The notes beneath the pieces were generated by a model that ran no database searches, had not been told where the DNA came from, and was given only the letters and a program-made list of their open reading frames with translations. From positions 434,001 through 498,000 of the forward strand of contig NZ_WLZY01000004.1 of the NCBI RefSeq assembly GCF_010122465.1: a DNA stretch of 64,000 bases, given 5' to 3'. The stretch comes from Phytoactinopolyspora mesophila. Its GTDB lineage: Bacteria > Actinomycetota > Actinomycetes > Jiangellales > Jiangellaceae. Made by a program: the position numbers and the translations under genes. Below, piece after piece: positions 33,695 to 42,333 of the stretch; the first letter of the stretch is position 1, and every line of letters starts with the position of its first letter.

Positions 33695-34554
33695 CGGGAC
33701 TGGGGGAGCTTGACGGATCCCGGTTTGGGGACCCGGGCGGACGGTGGCGGCACCACCGGTCCGATGTCGCCGTCAGGCGCCTCGTCCAGGTCGACGATCA
33801 CCGGCGCGTGGTCGCTCGGCCCGGTGCCCTTGCGTGCCTGCCGGTCCACCCACGCCGCCTTGACTCGCTCCGCGACCGAGCCGGTGGCCAGGGCAAGGTC
33901 GATTCGCATGCCGAGATCCTTGTGGAACATACCCGCGCGGTAGTCCCAATAGGTGAACACCCGATCATTGGGCCAGCGGTCGCGGACGACGTCATGCAAC
34001 CCAATGGCCTGCAGGTCGCCAAGTGCGGCGCGTTCGGGCGGCGTGACGTGGGTCTGGCTGATGTAGGCATCCGGATCGAACACGTCGGCATCGGTCGGAG
34101 CGATGTTCACGTCTCCGCACACCATCGCATCCGGGGGACCGGATGCCACCACGTCCCGTAGCGCGGCGAGCCAGGCGAGCTTGTAGTGGTAATGCTCGGA
34201 GTCCGGTTCCCGGCCGTTAGGCACATAGACCGAGTGCACCCGGACGCCGCCGCACGTGGCCGCTACCGCGCGAGCTTCCGGATCCGGAAAGCCCGGTGCG
34301 CCCTCGATGCCGCTGACGACGTCGTCGAGGCCCACCCGGGACAGTATCGCCACGCCGTTCCAACGAGGCTCCCCGTGATGGGCGATCTCGTAACCGAGTG
34401 CGGCCAGTGGTTCCCCGAGCACCGCGGTGAACGCTTCGTCGGTGAGCTTGGTCTCCTGGAGGCAGACCACGTCGGGCTGCCGCTGTTCCAGCCAAGGCAG
34501 CAGCCGGGGTACCCGCTGCTTGGCAGAGTTCACATTCCACGTCGCTACCCGCAC
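33691..34554 (-). CDS. xthA: Exodeoxyribonuclease III
   Basis: A 287-residue AP endonuclease/3'-5' exonuclease for base-excision repair. MRVATWNVNSAKQRVPRLLPWLEQ, DVVCLQETKLTDEAF (catalytic Glu near 35), SVYVPNGRE, VCGDVNIAPTDADVFDP (Asp/Asn near 150) and GPSDHAPVIVDL (catalytic His near 260) are all present. The C-terminal 25 residues are an extra Pro-rich tail. It overlaps the GNAT gene by four bases. Confidence 0.93.
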   Translation of the reverse strand: MRVATWNVNSAKQRVPRLLPWLEQRQPDVVCLQETKLTDEAFTAVLGEPLAALGYEIAHHGEPRWNGVAILSRVGLDDVVSGIEGAPGFPDPEARAVAATCGGVRVHSVYVPNGREPDSEHYHYKLAWLAALRDVVASGPPDAMVCGDVNIAPTDADVFDPDAYISQTHVTPPERAALGDLQAIGLHDVVRDRWPNDRVFTYWDYRAGMFHKDLGMRIDLALATGSVAERVKAAWVDRQARKGTGPSDHAPVIVDLDEAPDGDIGPVVPPPSARVPKPGSVKLPQSR

Positions 34555-34622
34555 GTGCCCAACGTTAGCGCCCGTGGGTCCGCCTTCGGCTCGGGGCTAC
34601 TCGCGGTGATCTTCACGCTGAG

Positions 34623-35465
34623 TCAGCGGAAGTCGTCGGCGTGGTCGGCAGCCCATTGCCGGAATGTGCGGGCCGGCTTGCCGGTGACTCGTTCGACGGT
34701 TGTGGTGACCGGCTCCGGGGAGTCCACCATCGCCGCCCACGCGTCGAGTGCCCCCTGAACGAAGCCCGGGTCGCCCCATTCGGCCAGGAGCTGCTCGTGC
34801 GCTTCCTCGCGGGAAAGCTCTTCCCACCGCACGGTACGACCGACCGCTTCGCCGATGATGTGTACCTGGTCGGCCTGGCTGACGAGCTCAGGCCCGGTCA
34901 GCGCGTATGCCTGGCCGACGTGCTGATCGTCGAGCAGCGCTAGGACGGCTACCGCGGCGAGGTCTGCCTCATGGACGAGGGACCTGCGCGCACCGCCGTA
35001 TGGCCAGCGCACGACGCCGGCGCGGACCTCGTCGGCCCAGCCCAGCGTGTTCGTGGCGATGCCGCCCGAGCGGAGGAACGTCCACTCCACCCCGGCCTCC
35101 TCGACCAGCTGCTCGATCTCGCCCCAGAAGCCGTCCGGTCGTTGGTCGATGTCGGAGCCTATGGCGGAGAGGTAAACGATTCGGCTCGCGTGTTTGGCGA
35201 GGGTCTGTATCGCGGCGGGTGCGGTTTCGGTGGAGAAGTTCGGCCAGAGCAGGAAGACGGCGTCGACGCCGTCGGCGGCAGCGGCGAGAGTTTCCGGTTT
35301 GGCCAGATCGCCGGGAACGACGTCGACCCCGTCGGGCAGCCGTGCCGTGTCCGGGTTGCGGACCATGGCTCGGACCTGCACTCCGGCGGTGAGCAGGCCG
35401 GACACAACATGGCGGCCGACGTTGCCGGTGGCGCCGGTGACGAGGATGGTGCGGGGTGTAGTCAT
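34623..35465 (-). CDS. NAD(P)H-binding protein, NmrA-like
   Basis: A 280-residue Rossmann protein: ILVTGATGNVGRHVVSGLLTAGVQVRAMVRNPD at the N-terminus (NADP-type Arg after strand 2), then FLLWPNFSTETA, RIVYLSAIGSDID and VEWTFLRSGGIATNTLGWADEV. No YxxxK pair, so it is an atypical SDR of the NmrA/QOR2 type, either a redox sensor or a quinone reductase. Divergent from a SoxR-like regulator whose operator candidate sits between them. A convergent partner is absent. Confidence 0.85.
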   Translation of the reverse strand: MTTPRTILVTGATGNVGRHVVSGLLTAGVQVRAMVRNPDTARLPDGVDVVPGDLAKPETLAAAADGVDAVFLLWPNFSTETAPAAIQTLAKHASRIVYLSAIGSDIDQRPDGFWGEIEQLVEEAGVEWTFLRSGGIATNTLGWADEVRAGVVRWPYGGARRSLVHEADLAAVAVLALLDDQHVGQAYALTGPELVSQADQVHIIGEAVGRTVRWEELSREEAHEQLLAEWGDPGFVQGALDAWAAMVDSPEPVTTTVERVTGKPARTFRQWAADHADDFR

Positions 35466-35552
35466 GGGATTCCCTCAGGTCGTGATGTCGTCGAGCAGCC
35501 GTGGGCTTCCCGGCGGAGGCCCTGGGTGACGGCCTCGTTCACGAGCTTCCAA

Positions 35553-35576
35553 CTTAAACAATGGTTTAAGTCAAGC
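35553..35576. promoter_or_regulatory. MerR-type operator between NmrA-like and SoxR-like genes
   Basis: ACTTAAAC-AATG-GTTTAAGT (35553-35572) is a perfect 8-base inverted repeat with 4-base spacer. On the minus strand it is preceded by TTGACT (35576 to 35571), overlapping the repeat exactly as in SoxR/MerR-controlled promoters, so the NmrA-like gene is the likely target. The -10 region is weak (GAAGCT). Confidence 0.6.
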
Positions 35577-35589
35577 TACGGTGGTCGGC

Positions 35590-36045
35590 ATGACTCCCAT
35601 CCCTCCTGGCGCTGACGTTCTGACCATCGGCGAGTTGTCGGAGCGCAGCGGCGTGCCGTCGTCGGCGCTGCGCTTCTACGAGCGGCAAGGCCTGATCCGC
35701 AGCCGGCGGACGACAGGAAACCAGCGCCGTTACAGCCGGGCGACGCTTCGGCAGGTCGCCTTCATTCGCGCTTCACAGAACGTCGGTGTGCCGCTGGGCT
35801 TGATCGGCGAGGTGCTGGCGTTCCTGCCGGACGACGCCGCACCGACGCAAGAGTTCTGGGAGCGGGCGTCGTCGTGCTGGCGCGACATGCTCAATTCGCG
35901 GATCAAGCAGCTCGAACGCATGCGCGATCTGTTCACCGAATGCATCGGGTGCGGCTGTCTGTCGTTCGATCAGTGTCAGCTCATCAACCCTGGGGACAAG
36001 CTGGGTGAGCAGGGGCCGGGACCGCGCCGGCTGGTCAAGTCCTGA
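35590..36045 (+). CDS. soxR: SoxR-like MerR-family redox regulator
   Basis: A 151-residue MerR regulator. The DNA-binding domain is ELSERSGVPSSALRFYERQGLIRSRRTTGNQRRYSRATLRQVAFI near residues 12-57. The C-terminal CIGCGCLSFDQC carries the four Cys of a [2Fe-2S] cluster in the SoxR spacing. It senses redox-active compounds. ATG at 35590 is chosen over the upstream GTG at 35581. Located between the NmrA-like and amine oxidase genes. Confidence 0.9.
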   Translation: MTPIPPGADVLTIGELSERSGVPSSALRFYERQGLIRSRRTTGNQRRYSRATLRQVAFIRASQNVGVPLGLIGEVLAFLPDDAAPTQEFWERASSCWRDMLNSRIKQLERMRDLFTECIGCGCLSFDQCQLINPGDKLGEQGPGPRRLVKS

Positions 36046-36148
36046 GCGAGATGCCCGCGGCCAGGCCGCTGCGGTTGCGGGAGCCTGGCGGCGGAGTCCG
36101 GCTGGAGGGCAGAGTCTTGCGCCACTCGCACAGGGAGCTGTGATCATA

Positions 36149-37411
36149 GTGACCGTGACGGAACATGTGCGCGTAGTTGTCGTCGGGGCGGGAGCGGCCG
36201 GTCTGGCGGCCGCACTGGAACTGCGTCGGGCCGGCGCCGAGGTGACAGTGCTGGAGGCCCGGCCGCGGGTGGGCGGGCGCATCCACACGGTCACCTTCCC
36301 AGACGGCCGATGGGCCAATGCGGGCGCAGAGTGGGTGAACTCCGATCACCATCTGGTTCGTGAGCTGGCTGCCGCATATGGACTGGCGTTGATACCGGCG
36401 CGGGGTTTCGAAGCGTTCGTCGTCGAAGGCCGGCTCCATGAGGAGGAGCCTTCGGAGCTATCCGTGATCGGGGATGCTCTCGAACGTCTGGCCAACGGCC
36501 TGACGGATCCGGATGCACCATGGCGTGATCGATTCGCCCTTGACCTCGACCGGCGCAATGTTGCCGAATGGCTCGACGAACTCCGCCCACCCGACACCGC
36601 GCGGGCATGGATCGAGACCTATGCGCGCGGTGAATACATGGTGGAGCCGCACGAGCTATCGCTGGCCGTGATGGCGCTCGCCGTCCGGCTCGATACGGCT
36701 GACACCGCGTTCCGGTTCGCCGACGGCACAGCCGCGCTCGTTGAGGCGATGACGCGAGATCTCGGATCCGAACGGATACGTCTCGGCGAGCCGGTTCAGC
36801 GCATCGAGCACGACGCGTCGGGTGTTTCGGTCGTGACGCATCACGCCGAGTACGAGGCCGACGACGTCGTGGTAACGGCGCCCCTGCCAGCCGTCGACCA
36901 GATCACGATCGATCCCGCGATCGAGGTGCCGTCAGTCGGGCAAGGCCGCGGCGGGAAACTGCTCGTGCCGTACCCATCACGGGGGTGGGATCGGGTCGAG
37001 GGCGACGCCGACGTCGATGCCGCTTTCGATTTCGTGTACGAGAACGCTCCGGACCAGCCGGGCTCGGGGCGAGTGCTGACCGCCTACGGCACGCGCGTGA
37101 TCGGCGACGACGACGTCCATCACGCCTTCGCCACCTGGTTTCCGGATCTGGAAACACCCGATGGTGACGCCATCGCCGCGTGGTGGAGCACCGAGCCGGA
37201 GACTGGATGCACGTACTCGGCGTTCCGGCCGGGTGACCTGCCCGCGCTGGCACGAATCCGTGAACCGTTCGGCCGGATCCACCTGGCCGGTGAACACACC
37301 GAGGTCGTCAACGGCTATGTCGAGAGCGCACTGCGCAGCGGTCGTCGTGTCGCCAACCGGATTCTGGAGAGGGCGTCCAGCGGCCAGATTGGTGGAGAGT
37401 TTCCGCGATAA
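36149..37411 (+). CDS. Flavin monoamine oxidase family protein
   Basis: A 420-residue amine-oxidase-fold flavoenzyme. VVVVGAGAAGLAAALELRRAGAEVTVLEARPRVGGRI binds FAD; NAGAEWVNSDHHLV and the C-terminal GRIHLAGEHTEVVNGYVESALRSGRRVANRIL complete the fold. It oxidises amines or related substrates with O2; the substrate is unknown. GTG at 36149 is used, with GGGAG eleven bases upstream; GTG at 36140 or 36155 are possible. No signal peptide, so cytoplasmic. Confidence 0.86.
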   Translation: MTVTEHVRVVVVGAGAAGLAAALELRRAGAEVTVLEARPRVGGRIHTVTFPDGRWANAGAEWVNSDHHLVRELAAAYGLALIPARGFEAFVVEGRLHEEEPSELSVIGDALERLANGLTDPDAPWRDRFALDLDRRNVAEWLDELRPPDTARAWIETYARGEYMVEPHELSLAVMALAVRLDTADTAFRFADGTAALVEAMTRDLGSERIRLGEPVQRIEHDASGVSVVTHHAEYEADDVVVTAPLPAVDQITIDPAIEVPSVGQGRGGKLLVPYPSRGWDRVEGDADVDAAFDFVYENAPDQPGSGRVLTAYGTRVIGDDDVHHAFATWFPDLETPDGDAIAAWWSTEPETGCTYSAFRPGDLPALARIREPFGRIHLAGEHTEVVNGYVESALRSGRRVANRILERASSGQIGGEFPR

Positions 37412-37432
37412 CGGTCGCTGCGGTTTCCGTTC

Positions 37433-37448
37433 GCGCGCCGTAGCGCGC
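37433..37448. terminator. GC hairpin between convergent amine oxidase and methyltransferase genes
   Basis: GCGCGC-CGTA-GCGCGC in the 52-base gap between two convergent stops. A 6-base GC stem without a T-run; it may terminate transcription weakly in both directions. Confidence 0.35.
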
Positions 37449-37463
37449 CGCCGGCGATCGACG

Positions 37464-38273
37464 TCAGCGGACGGCAACCAGCACATGGTCGTCTCCGACC
37501 TGCCACAGCGGCGCGACGCTGCTGAACCCCGCTGCGCGCAGCATGTCCGACTGTTCACCCACGGTGAGGCCGTTGCCGTGATGGCTGTGTGCGTCCTCGT
37601 CGCCGTCGTTCGAGGCCGTCTGCGCGCTGTCGAAGCGCTCGGCCCGGGCTCGGGCGAGCTCGCCGAACTCCGGCTCGGCGAGAATCGTGTCCCACCAGCT
37701 CCGCCATTCCTCGTTGTCCTGCACACCGGCCCGAACGGCTCGCCGGTTCCGGACGGTCTCGGCCAGGGCCTGCATCCGTGCGTCACCGATGCCCAGATGG
37801 TCGCCGTTGACCACCACGCCGCCAGGTTCGATCACTTCGCCCAGCGCGCGATACATCTGCTCCAGCTCGTCGCTGGTCAGCCAGTGCAGCGCCGTTGTGG
37901 ACACGGCGGCATGGACGGTTGAAGGAAGCCGGCGACGCCAGGACGGCGAGGCGAGGTCGTCGTCGACCCATTCGATGCCCTCGCGATAGTGGGATCTGGC
38001 CAGTCCGAGCAGAAGTGGGTCGGAGTCGATGCCGATGATCGCGGCCGCGGGGATACGTTCATGTAGGCGCGCGGCGAGCGAACCGGGCCCGCAACCGAGG
38101 TCGACCACCACAGGCTCGGCGACGTCGGCCACGGCGGTCTCCACGATGTCGCAGATGACAGCGAAGCGTTCCTCGCGGTCGGCGACATAGAACTCTTGCT
38201 GTTCGTCCCAGCGACGCATCCACGCGGCCGCCGTGGTGCTCGATACGGTCGCGTTAGCAGTGTTCTGCGTCAT
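37464..38273 (-). CDS. Class I SAM-dependent methyltransferase
   Basis: A 269-residue methyltransferase. Motif I VVVDLGCGPGSLAARLHE is near residues 54-72, IIGIDSDPLLLGLAR near 82-95, and VHAAVSTTALHWLTSDEL and VIEPGGVVVNGDHLG follow. Small-molecule type (Methyltransf_25/12); substrate not known. An insertion rich in Asp/His (NDGDEDAHSHHGNG) sits near 230. Divergent from a CGNR zinc-finger gene, with a 70-base gap. Confidence 0.87.
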   Translation of the reverse strand: MTQNTANATVSSTTAAAWMRRWDEQQEFYVADREERFAVICDIVETAVADVAEPVVVDLGCGPGSLAARLHERIPAAAIIGIDSDPLLLGLARSHYREGIEWVDDDLASPSWRRRLPSTVHAAVSTTALHWLTSDELEQMYRALGEVIEPGGVVVNGDHLGIGDARMQALAETVRNRRAVRAGVQDNEEWRSWWDTILAEPEFGELARARAERFDSAQTASNDGDEDAHSHHGNGLTVGEQSDMLRAAGFSSVAPLWQVGDDHVLVAVR

Positions 38274-38343
38274 GCTGACTCCATCACTGTCGATAAACTC
38301 TTTGCCAGTGACGACGCTAGTCCCGGAAGGGGTAACTGGTCAA

Positions 38344-38907
38344 GTGAACTTTGACAGTCACACCAGTGACGTGCTCGCCGCCGCCGTGAAGGTCATCAAC
38401 CTGCTCACGCCTGGGTATGCACGCGGTCGCGAGTACCACCCGGCCGCCACCGCCGACGACGTGCGGCAGGAACTGCACTGGCGTTCCGCTCGCGAGTACG
38501 AAGTCTCCGACGCCGACGTGGACACGTTGCGCGGCTACGCTGAACGGCTCCGCGCCATCTTCGAGGCCGTCGACTGTGGGCGTATCGACGACGCCTGTGA
38601 ACAGACCAACACCCTGCTCCGCGAGACGCAGGCGGCACCGGTGTTGACCAGGCACGACGACGAGCCGTGGCATTTGCACTTCCACGCCGCGGATGCCGAA
38701 TGGGCCCGTAGCTGGGCTGCGCCCATGGCGACTGGACTGGCGGTTGTCCTCGGCAATCCAGTCTTCGACCGGCTGGGAATCTGCACAGCGCCGATGTGCG
38801 ACCGCGTCTTTGTTGATACGTCGCGCAACGGCGCCCGAAGATTCTGCTCGACCGCGTGCCAGAATCGGGTGAAAGCCGCCGCATTCCGAGCCCGGCAGCG
38901 GACATGA
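38344..38907 (+). CDS. CGNR zinc-finger protein (probable regulator)
   Basis: A 187-residue protein. The N-terminal part is the ABATE stress-response domain (NFDSHTSDVLAAAVKVINLLTPG). The C-terminal 45 residues are the CGNR zinc finger: LGICTAPMCDRVFVDTSRNGARRFCSTACQNRVKAAAFRARQ, with four Cys. The family is thought to act in transcription. GTG at 38344 has GGAAGGGG about ten bases upstream and starts exactly at the family N-terminus; the open frame upstream overlaps the methyltransferase gene. It may control that gene and itself. Confidence 0.87.
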   Translation: MNFDSHTSDVLAAAVKVINLLTPGYARGREYHPAATADDVRQELHWRSAREYEVSDADVDTLRGYAERLRAIFEAVDCGRIDDACEQTNTLLRETQAAPVLTRHDDEPWHLHFHAADAEWARSWAAPMATGLAVVLGNPVFDRLGICTAPMCDRVFVDTSRNGARRFCSTACQNRVKAAAFRARQRT

Positions 38908-38958
38908 CGGGCGTCTTCACGGCAGCGACGGCGCCTGCAACGCTCTGAAGGAATGTGA

Positions 38959-39519
38959 ATGATCGAGCAGTTCAAGCCCATCGTGACCAAGCGCCTGGTC
39001 CTGCGCCCGTTCACCGCCCGGGACGAAGAAGACATGCTGGAGTTCGAGTCACGCGAAGACGTGGCCCGCTACCTCTTCAACGAGCCCCGGACCCGGGAAG
39101 ACAACGCCCGCGAGTTGGCCGCCCGCCAGACCAAGACGGCGCTGCGCAAACAGGGCGACACCCTGATTCCAGCCATCGAGCTGGACGGCAAGGTCATCGG
39201 TTACACAGTCTTGAGCTGGTTGAGCGAGCAGAACCGGCAAGGCGAGTTCGGCTACGTGCTGCACCCGGACTTCGGTGGCCAGGGGTACGCCACCGAGGCC
39301 GGTATCGAGATGCTGCGGCTCGGTTTCGAGGAGATGCGGCTGTACCGCATCATCGGGCGCTGCGATGCACGCAACACGGGCTCCGCTCGGGTGATGGAGC
39401 GCATCGGGATGCGCAAAGAGGCCCATTTCGTCGGCAACGAAATCTTCAAGGGTGAGTGGGGCGAAGAACTGGTTTACGCCATGCTCGAGTCGGAGTGGAA
39501 ACAATCCCCTTGGGCCTGA
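38959..39519 (+). CDS. RimJ/RimL-type GNAT N-acetyltransferase
   Basis: A 186-residue acetyltransferase of Acetyltransf_3 type: KRLVLRPFTARDEEDMLEF at the N-terminus, GEFGYVLHPDFGGQGYATEAG as the acetyl-CoA loop and GRCDARNTGSARVMERIGMRKEAHFVGNE near the C-terminus. Relatives modify ribosomal proteins or antibiotics; the target here is unknown. ATG at 38959 preceded by GAAGGAATGTGA. Same strand as the CGNR gene, 51 bases apart. Confidence 0.88.
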   Translation: MIEQFKPIVTKRLVLRPFTARDEEDMLEFESREDVARYLFNEPRTREDNARELAARQTKTALRKQGDTLIPAIELDGKVIGYTVLSWLSEQNRQGEFGYVLHPDFGGQGYATEAGIEMLRLGFEEMRLYRIIGRCDARNTGSARVMERIGMRKEAHFVGNEIFKGEWGEELVYAMLESEWKQSPWA

Positions 39520-39541
39520 ACCGTCGTCCGTTGCTGCTGTT

Positions 39542-40510
39542 TCACGGCACGAGCTTGGCGGCCGCACGTTGATATCGCACCGCCGCACGTAGGAGTTGTT
39601 CAGCCAGCTCTGGTGGATGCTCGACCTCGAAGTCCACGTCGAGAGCACCGAGCAGGAACGCGAGCGAGTGCAGCGTGTCCGCGCCGAAATGCAGCAAACA
39701 GGCATCGCGGTCGATCGGTTCGATCCGGCCGTAGGTGGTCGCCCGCCTAGCGGTCGCGGAGTCGGCCGGAACGTGCAACTTCACGGTGGCTTGGTAGGGC
39801 CAGGCCTGGTCGACGCTGCGGGCGACGAAGGCCGCCGCATCGCCGCCGGGTAGCTCTCGTGGTGAGAACCGCGGCCCGGTCGGTGTTCGCGTGCGGATCC
39901 GGTCGACCCGGAAGGTGCGCCAGTCGCGACGGTCCAGGTCCCATGCCACCAGGTACCAGCGTTTGCTCCATGTGACGAGTTCGTGTGGCTCGGTGTCGCG
40001 GCGGCTCGGTGTGCCTTGGCGGCCGTGGTAGTCGAATCGGAGCCGCTCGTGGTCGCGGCACGCTGTGGCCACCGCGGTGAGTTCGTTCGCGTCGACGGCG
40101 GGGCCGGCCGGCGTCTGCACCGTGGAGACTCGCAACGCCTCGATGCGCCGCCAGAGCCGGTGCGGTAGCACTTGCTCCAGCTTGAGCAGGGCACGCAAGG
40201 CCGCTTCACCGACCCCGGTTACGCCGCTCCCGGTAGCGGTGCGCAGGCTGACAGCCACCGCGACGGCTTCCTCGTCGTCGAGCAGCAGCGGCGGTAACCG
40301 GCCGCCAGCACCGAGCCGGTACCCGCCGGCCGGGCCCATGTCGACATCGATCGGATAGTCGAGGTCACGCAGTTTGTCGATGTCTCGCCGCACGGTTCGG
40401 GTACTTACCCCCAGATGCTCAGCGAGTTCCGCTCCGGGCCACTCGCGACGAGACTGCAGGAGGCTCAGTAGCCGGAGTAGACGAGCAGAGGTTTCCTTCA
40501 TGCCCGACAT
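39542..40510 (-). CDS. WYL-domain transcriptional regulator (HTH_11)
   Basis: A 322-residue regulator. HTH in residues 5-60: ARLLRLLSLLQSRREWPGAELAEHLGVSTRTVRRDIDKLRDLDYPID. The WYL domain is in residues 140-210 (DHERLRFDYHGRQG; HELVTWSKRWYLVAWDLDRRDWRTFRVDRI), followed by the WCX extension. ATG at 40510 or 40501 are equivalent in support. It is divergent from an epoxide hydrolase gene by 54 bases and most likely controls it. Confidence 0.88.
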   Translation of the reverse strand: MSGMKETSARLLRLLSLLQSRREWPGAELAEHLGVSTRTVRRDIDKLRDLDYPIDVDMGPAGGYRLGAGGRLPPLLLDDEEAVAVAVSLRTATGSGVTGVGEAALRALLKLEQVLPHRLWRRIEALRVSTVQTPAGPAVDANELTAVATACRDHERLRFDYHGRQGTPSRRDTEPHELVTWSKRWYLVAWDLDRRDWRTFRVDRIRTRTPTGPRFSPRELPGGDAAAFVARSVDQAWPYQATVKLHVPADSATARRATTYGRIEPIDRDACLLHFGADTLHSLAFLLGALDVDFEVEHPPELAEQLLRAAVRYQRAAAKLVP

Positions 40511-40564
40511 TATGACCGGAGTAGAGGACCGAATCTGTCCGCTACTTCGCTTAGCTTCGGAGGT

Positions 40565-41710
40565 ATGGATACCTCGATCAAGCCCTTCCGCATCAACGTT
40601 CCGCAGGCTGATTTGAACGACCTCGCCATGCGCCTGAAGAACACCCGCTGGCCCGACGAACCGTCCGGCATCGACTGGAGTTTCGGCATTCCCGTCGGCT
40701 ACCTGCGGGAACTCGCCGACTACTGGCGAACCCGCTACGACTGGCGGGCCCACGAAGCGCGGCTGAACACCTTTGCGCAATTCACCACTGAGATCGACGG
40801 ACATGATGTGCATTTCGTGCACGTCCGCTCGCCTGAGCCCGGTGCGCTGCCACTGGTGTTGACTCACGGATGGCCCGGATCGATCGTGGAGTTCATCGAT
40901 CTGATCGGCCCATTAGCTGATCCACGCGCCCACGGCGGCGACCCGGCGGACGCCTTCCACGTAGTAGTGCCCTCTCCACCGGGCTTCACGCTGTCCGGGC
41001 CCACCCGTGAGCTGGGCTGGTCGGTGGCCAGGGTTGCGCGGGCGTGGGCGGAGCTGATGCGCCGCCTGGGCTACGACAGATACGTCGCGCACGGCGGTGA
41101 TTTCGGTTCGCTGGTCTCTCGAGAGCTGGGTCTCGTTGATTCCGAACATCTCGCCGCGCTGCACCTCACCTCGGTCTTCTCAGCGAGCGCGACCCCGGAG
41201 AACGCTGATTTCTCCGTCGAGGCGGAGAAAATCAGCGTGGAGAAGGGGTACCGATACGAATATGAGCTCGGCGGCTACGCGTCGATCCAGGGAACGAAGC
41301 CGCAGCTCATGGCCTATGGGTTGACCGATTCGCCGGTCGCGCAACTGGCTTGGATCGCCGACGGGTTCAAGGCGTGGACGGACTCCACCGATGTGCCCGA
41401 AGACGCCGTGGATCGCGACGCGATGCTGACCAACGTGATGTTGTACTGGTTGACCGGCACAGCTGGATCGTCGGCGCGTTATTACAAGGAGGGCGTGGAG
41501 ACCTGGGGAGAACCCGAGCCGGAGTCCTCGGTGCCGACGGCCGTCGCCGTCTTCCCGCACGACATCGCCCTACCGATCCGCCGGCTGGCCGAGCGGAACA
41601 ATGCCATCGTGCGGTGGACCGAGTTCGACCGGGGCGGGCATTTCGCGGGCATGGAAGAACCCGATCTGCTCCTTGAGGACCTGCGAGAGTCTTTCCGCGC
41701 CTACCGCTAG
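40565..41710 (+). CDS. Epoxide hydrolase (EHN domain, alpha/beta fold)
   Basis: A 381-residue epoxide hydrolase. The N-terminal EHN domain (FRINVPQADLNDLAMRLKNTRWPDE; WRTRYDWRAHEARLNTFAQF) occupies residues 1-85. Oxyanion motif THGWPGSIVEF, nucleophile Asp in HGGDFGSLVSRELG near residue 180, Tyr in SSARYYKEG near 305 and His in DRGGHFAGMEEP near 360 complete the mechanism. It opens epoxides to diols. Stop is followed by a long inverted repeat shared with the convergent F420-type gene. Confidence 0.9.
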   Translation: MDTSIKPFRINVPQADLNDLAMRLKNTRWPDEPSGIDWSFGIPVGYLRELADYWRTRYDWRAHEARLNTFAQFTTEIDGHDVHFVHVRSPEPGALPLVLTHGWPGSIVEFIDLIGPLADPRAHGGDPADAFHVVVPSPPGFTLSGPTRELGWSVARVARAWAELMRRLGYDRYVAHGGDFGSLVSRELGLVDSEHLAALHLTSVFSASATPENADFSVEAEKISVEKGYRYEYELGGYASIQGTKPQLMAYGLTDSPVAQLAWIADGFKAWTDSTDVPEDAVDRDAMLTNVMLYWLTGTAGSSARYYKEGVETWGEPEPESSVPTAVAVFPHDIALPIRRLAERNNAIVRWTEFDRGGHFAGMEEPDLLLEDLRESFRAYR

Positions 41711-41715
41711 AGACA

Positions 41716-41774
41716 CCCCATGATCATGAACACTTCATGACCATATCGGTCACGAAGTGTTCATGATCATGGGG
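41716..41774. repeat. Inverted repeat between convergent genes, same family as 33645-33693
   Basis: CCCCATGATCATGAACACTTC (41716-41736) is a perfect complement of 41754-41774. Inner TGACC and GGTCA extend the stem to about 26 bases, leaving a 5-base loop. The right arm holds the stop codon (41767-41769) of the minus-strand gene and the left arm starts 5 bases after the epoxide hydrolase stop. Likely two-way terminator. Confidence 0.9.
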
Positions 41775-42192
41775 CAGGGGCGTCGTGGAACGCTTTCCTC
41801 GGCTCGTACCAGGTCTCGCCAGCGGGCTCGCCGGCGATGTTCCAGCTCCACGAGACGGTTGGCGTGATGCGGATGTAGGTTCCTGGGCCCACCATGCCGA
41901 CTCGTTCGAATGGTTCCTCGGCGTACCCGAAGACCCGGATGCAGCGCGTGATGAAGGGCTCGAAGGAAACCATGTCGTCGACAACCAGGGCGACTTTGTG
42001 GTTCCCGGCCCGCACGTTGCGGAACTTGCGGGTTTCGGTCACGTTCGGGCCGGGACCACCGACCCAGAAGAACGACCCGTCGTATTCAAACGCAACGGGG
42101 ACTGCATCCGGCTGCCCGCCCGGTCCAACGGTGGCGAGCCGGGCGAGCGACTGTGAGCTCAGGTAGGCGATCTCTTCAGCGGTGAACGTCAT
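41767..42192 (-). CDS. PPOX-class F420-dependent oxidoreductase
   Basis: A 141-residue split-barrel protein. FTAEEIAYLSSQSLARLATVGPGGQPDAVPVAFEYDGSFFWVGG, RKFRNVRAGNHKVALVVDDMVSFEP and the C-terminal YIRITPTVSWSWNI match the F420-binding PPOX families common in actinomycetes. GGAGG six bases before ATG 42192 supports this start. It stands alone; its stop is inside the inverted repeat. Confidence 0.85.
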   Translation of the reverse strand: MTFTAEEIAYLSSQSLARLATVGPGGQPDAVPVAFEYDGSFFWVGGPGPNVTETRKFRNVRAGNHKVALVVDDMVSFEPFITRCIRVFGYAEEPFERVGMVGPGTYIRITPTVSWSWNIAGEPAGETWYEPRKAFHDAPAP

Positions 42193-42333
42193 GAATGCCT
42201 CCATGCGTGGAGATGATTGTTCCGATACTCATACGAACGGCAGCCGGTCGCATCGACGTGCCGGCCGTTATCCGTTGGATTAGTGCAGGGCATTCCATTG
42301 GGGCGTCCCGGCGGACGGCGTAGAGTCAGATTC

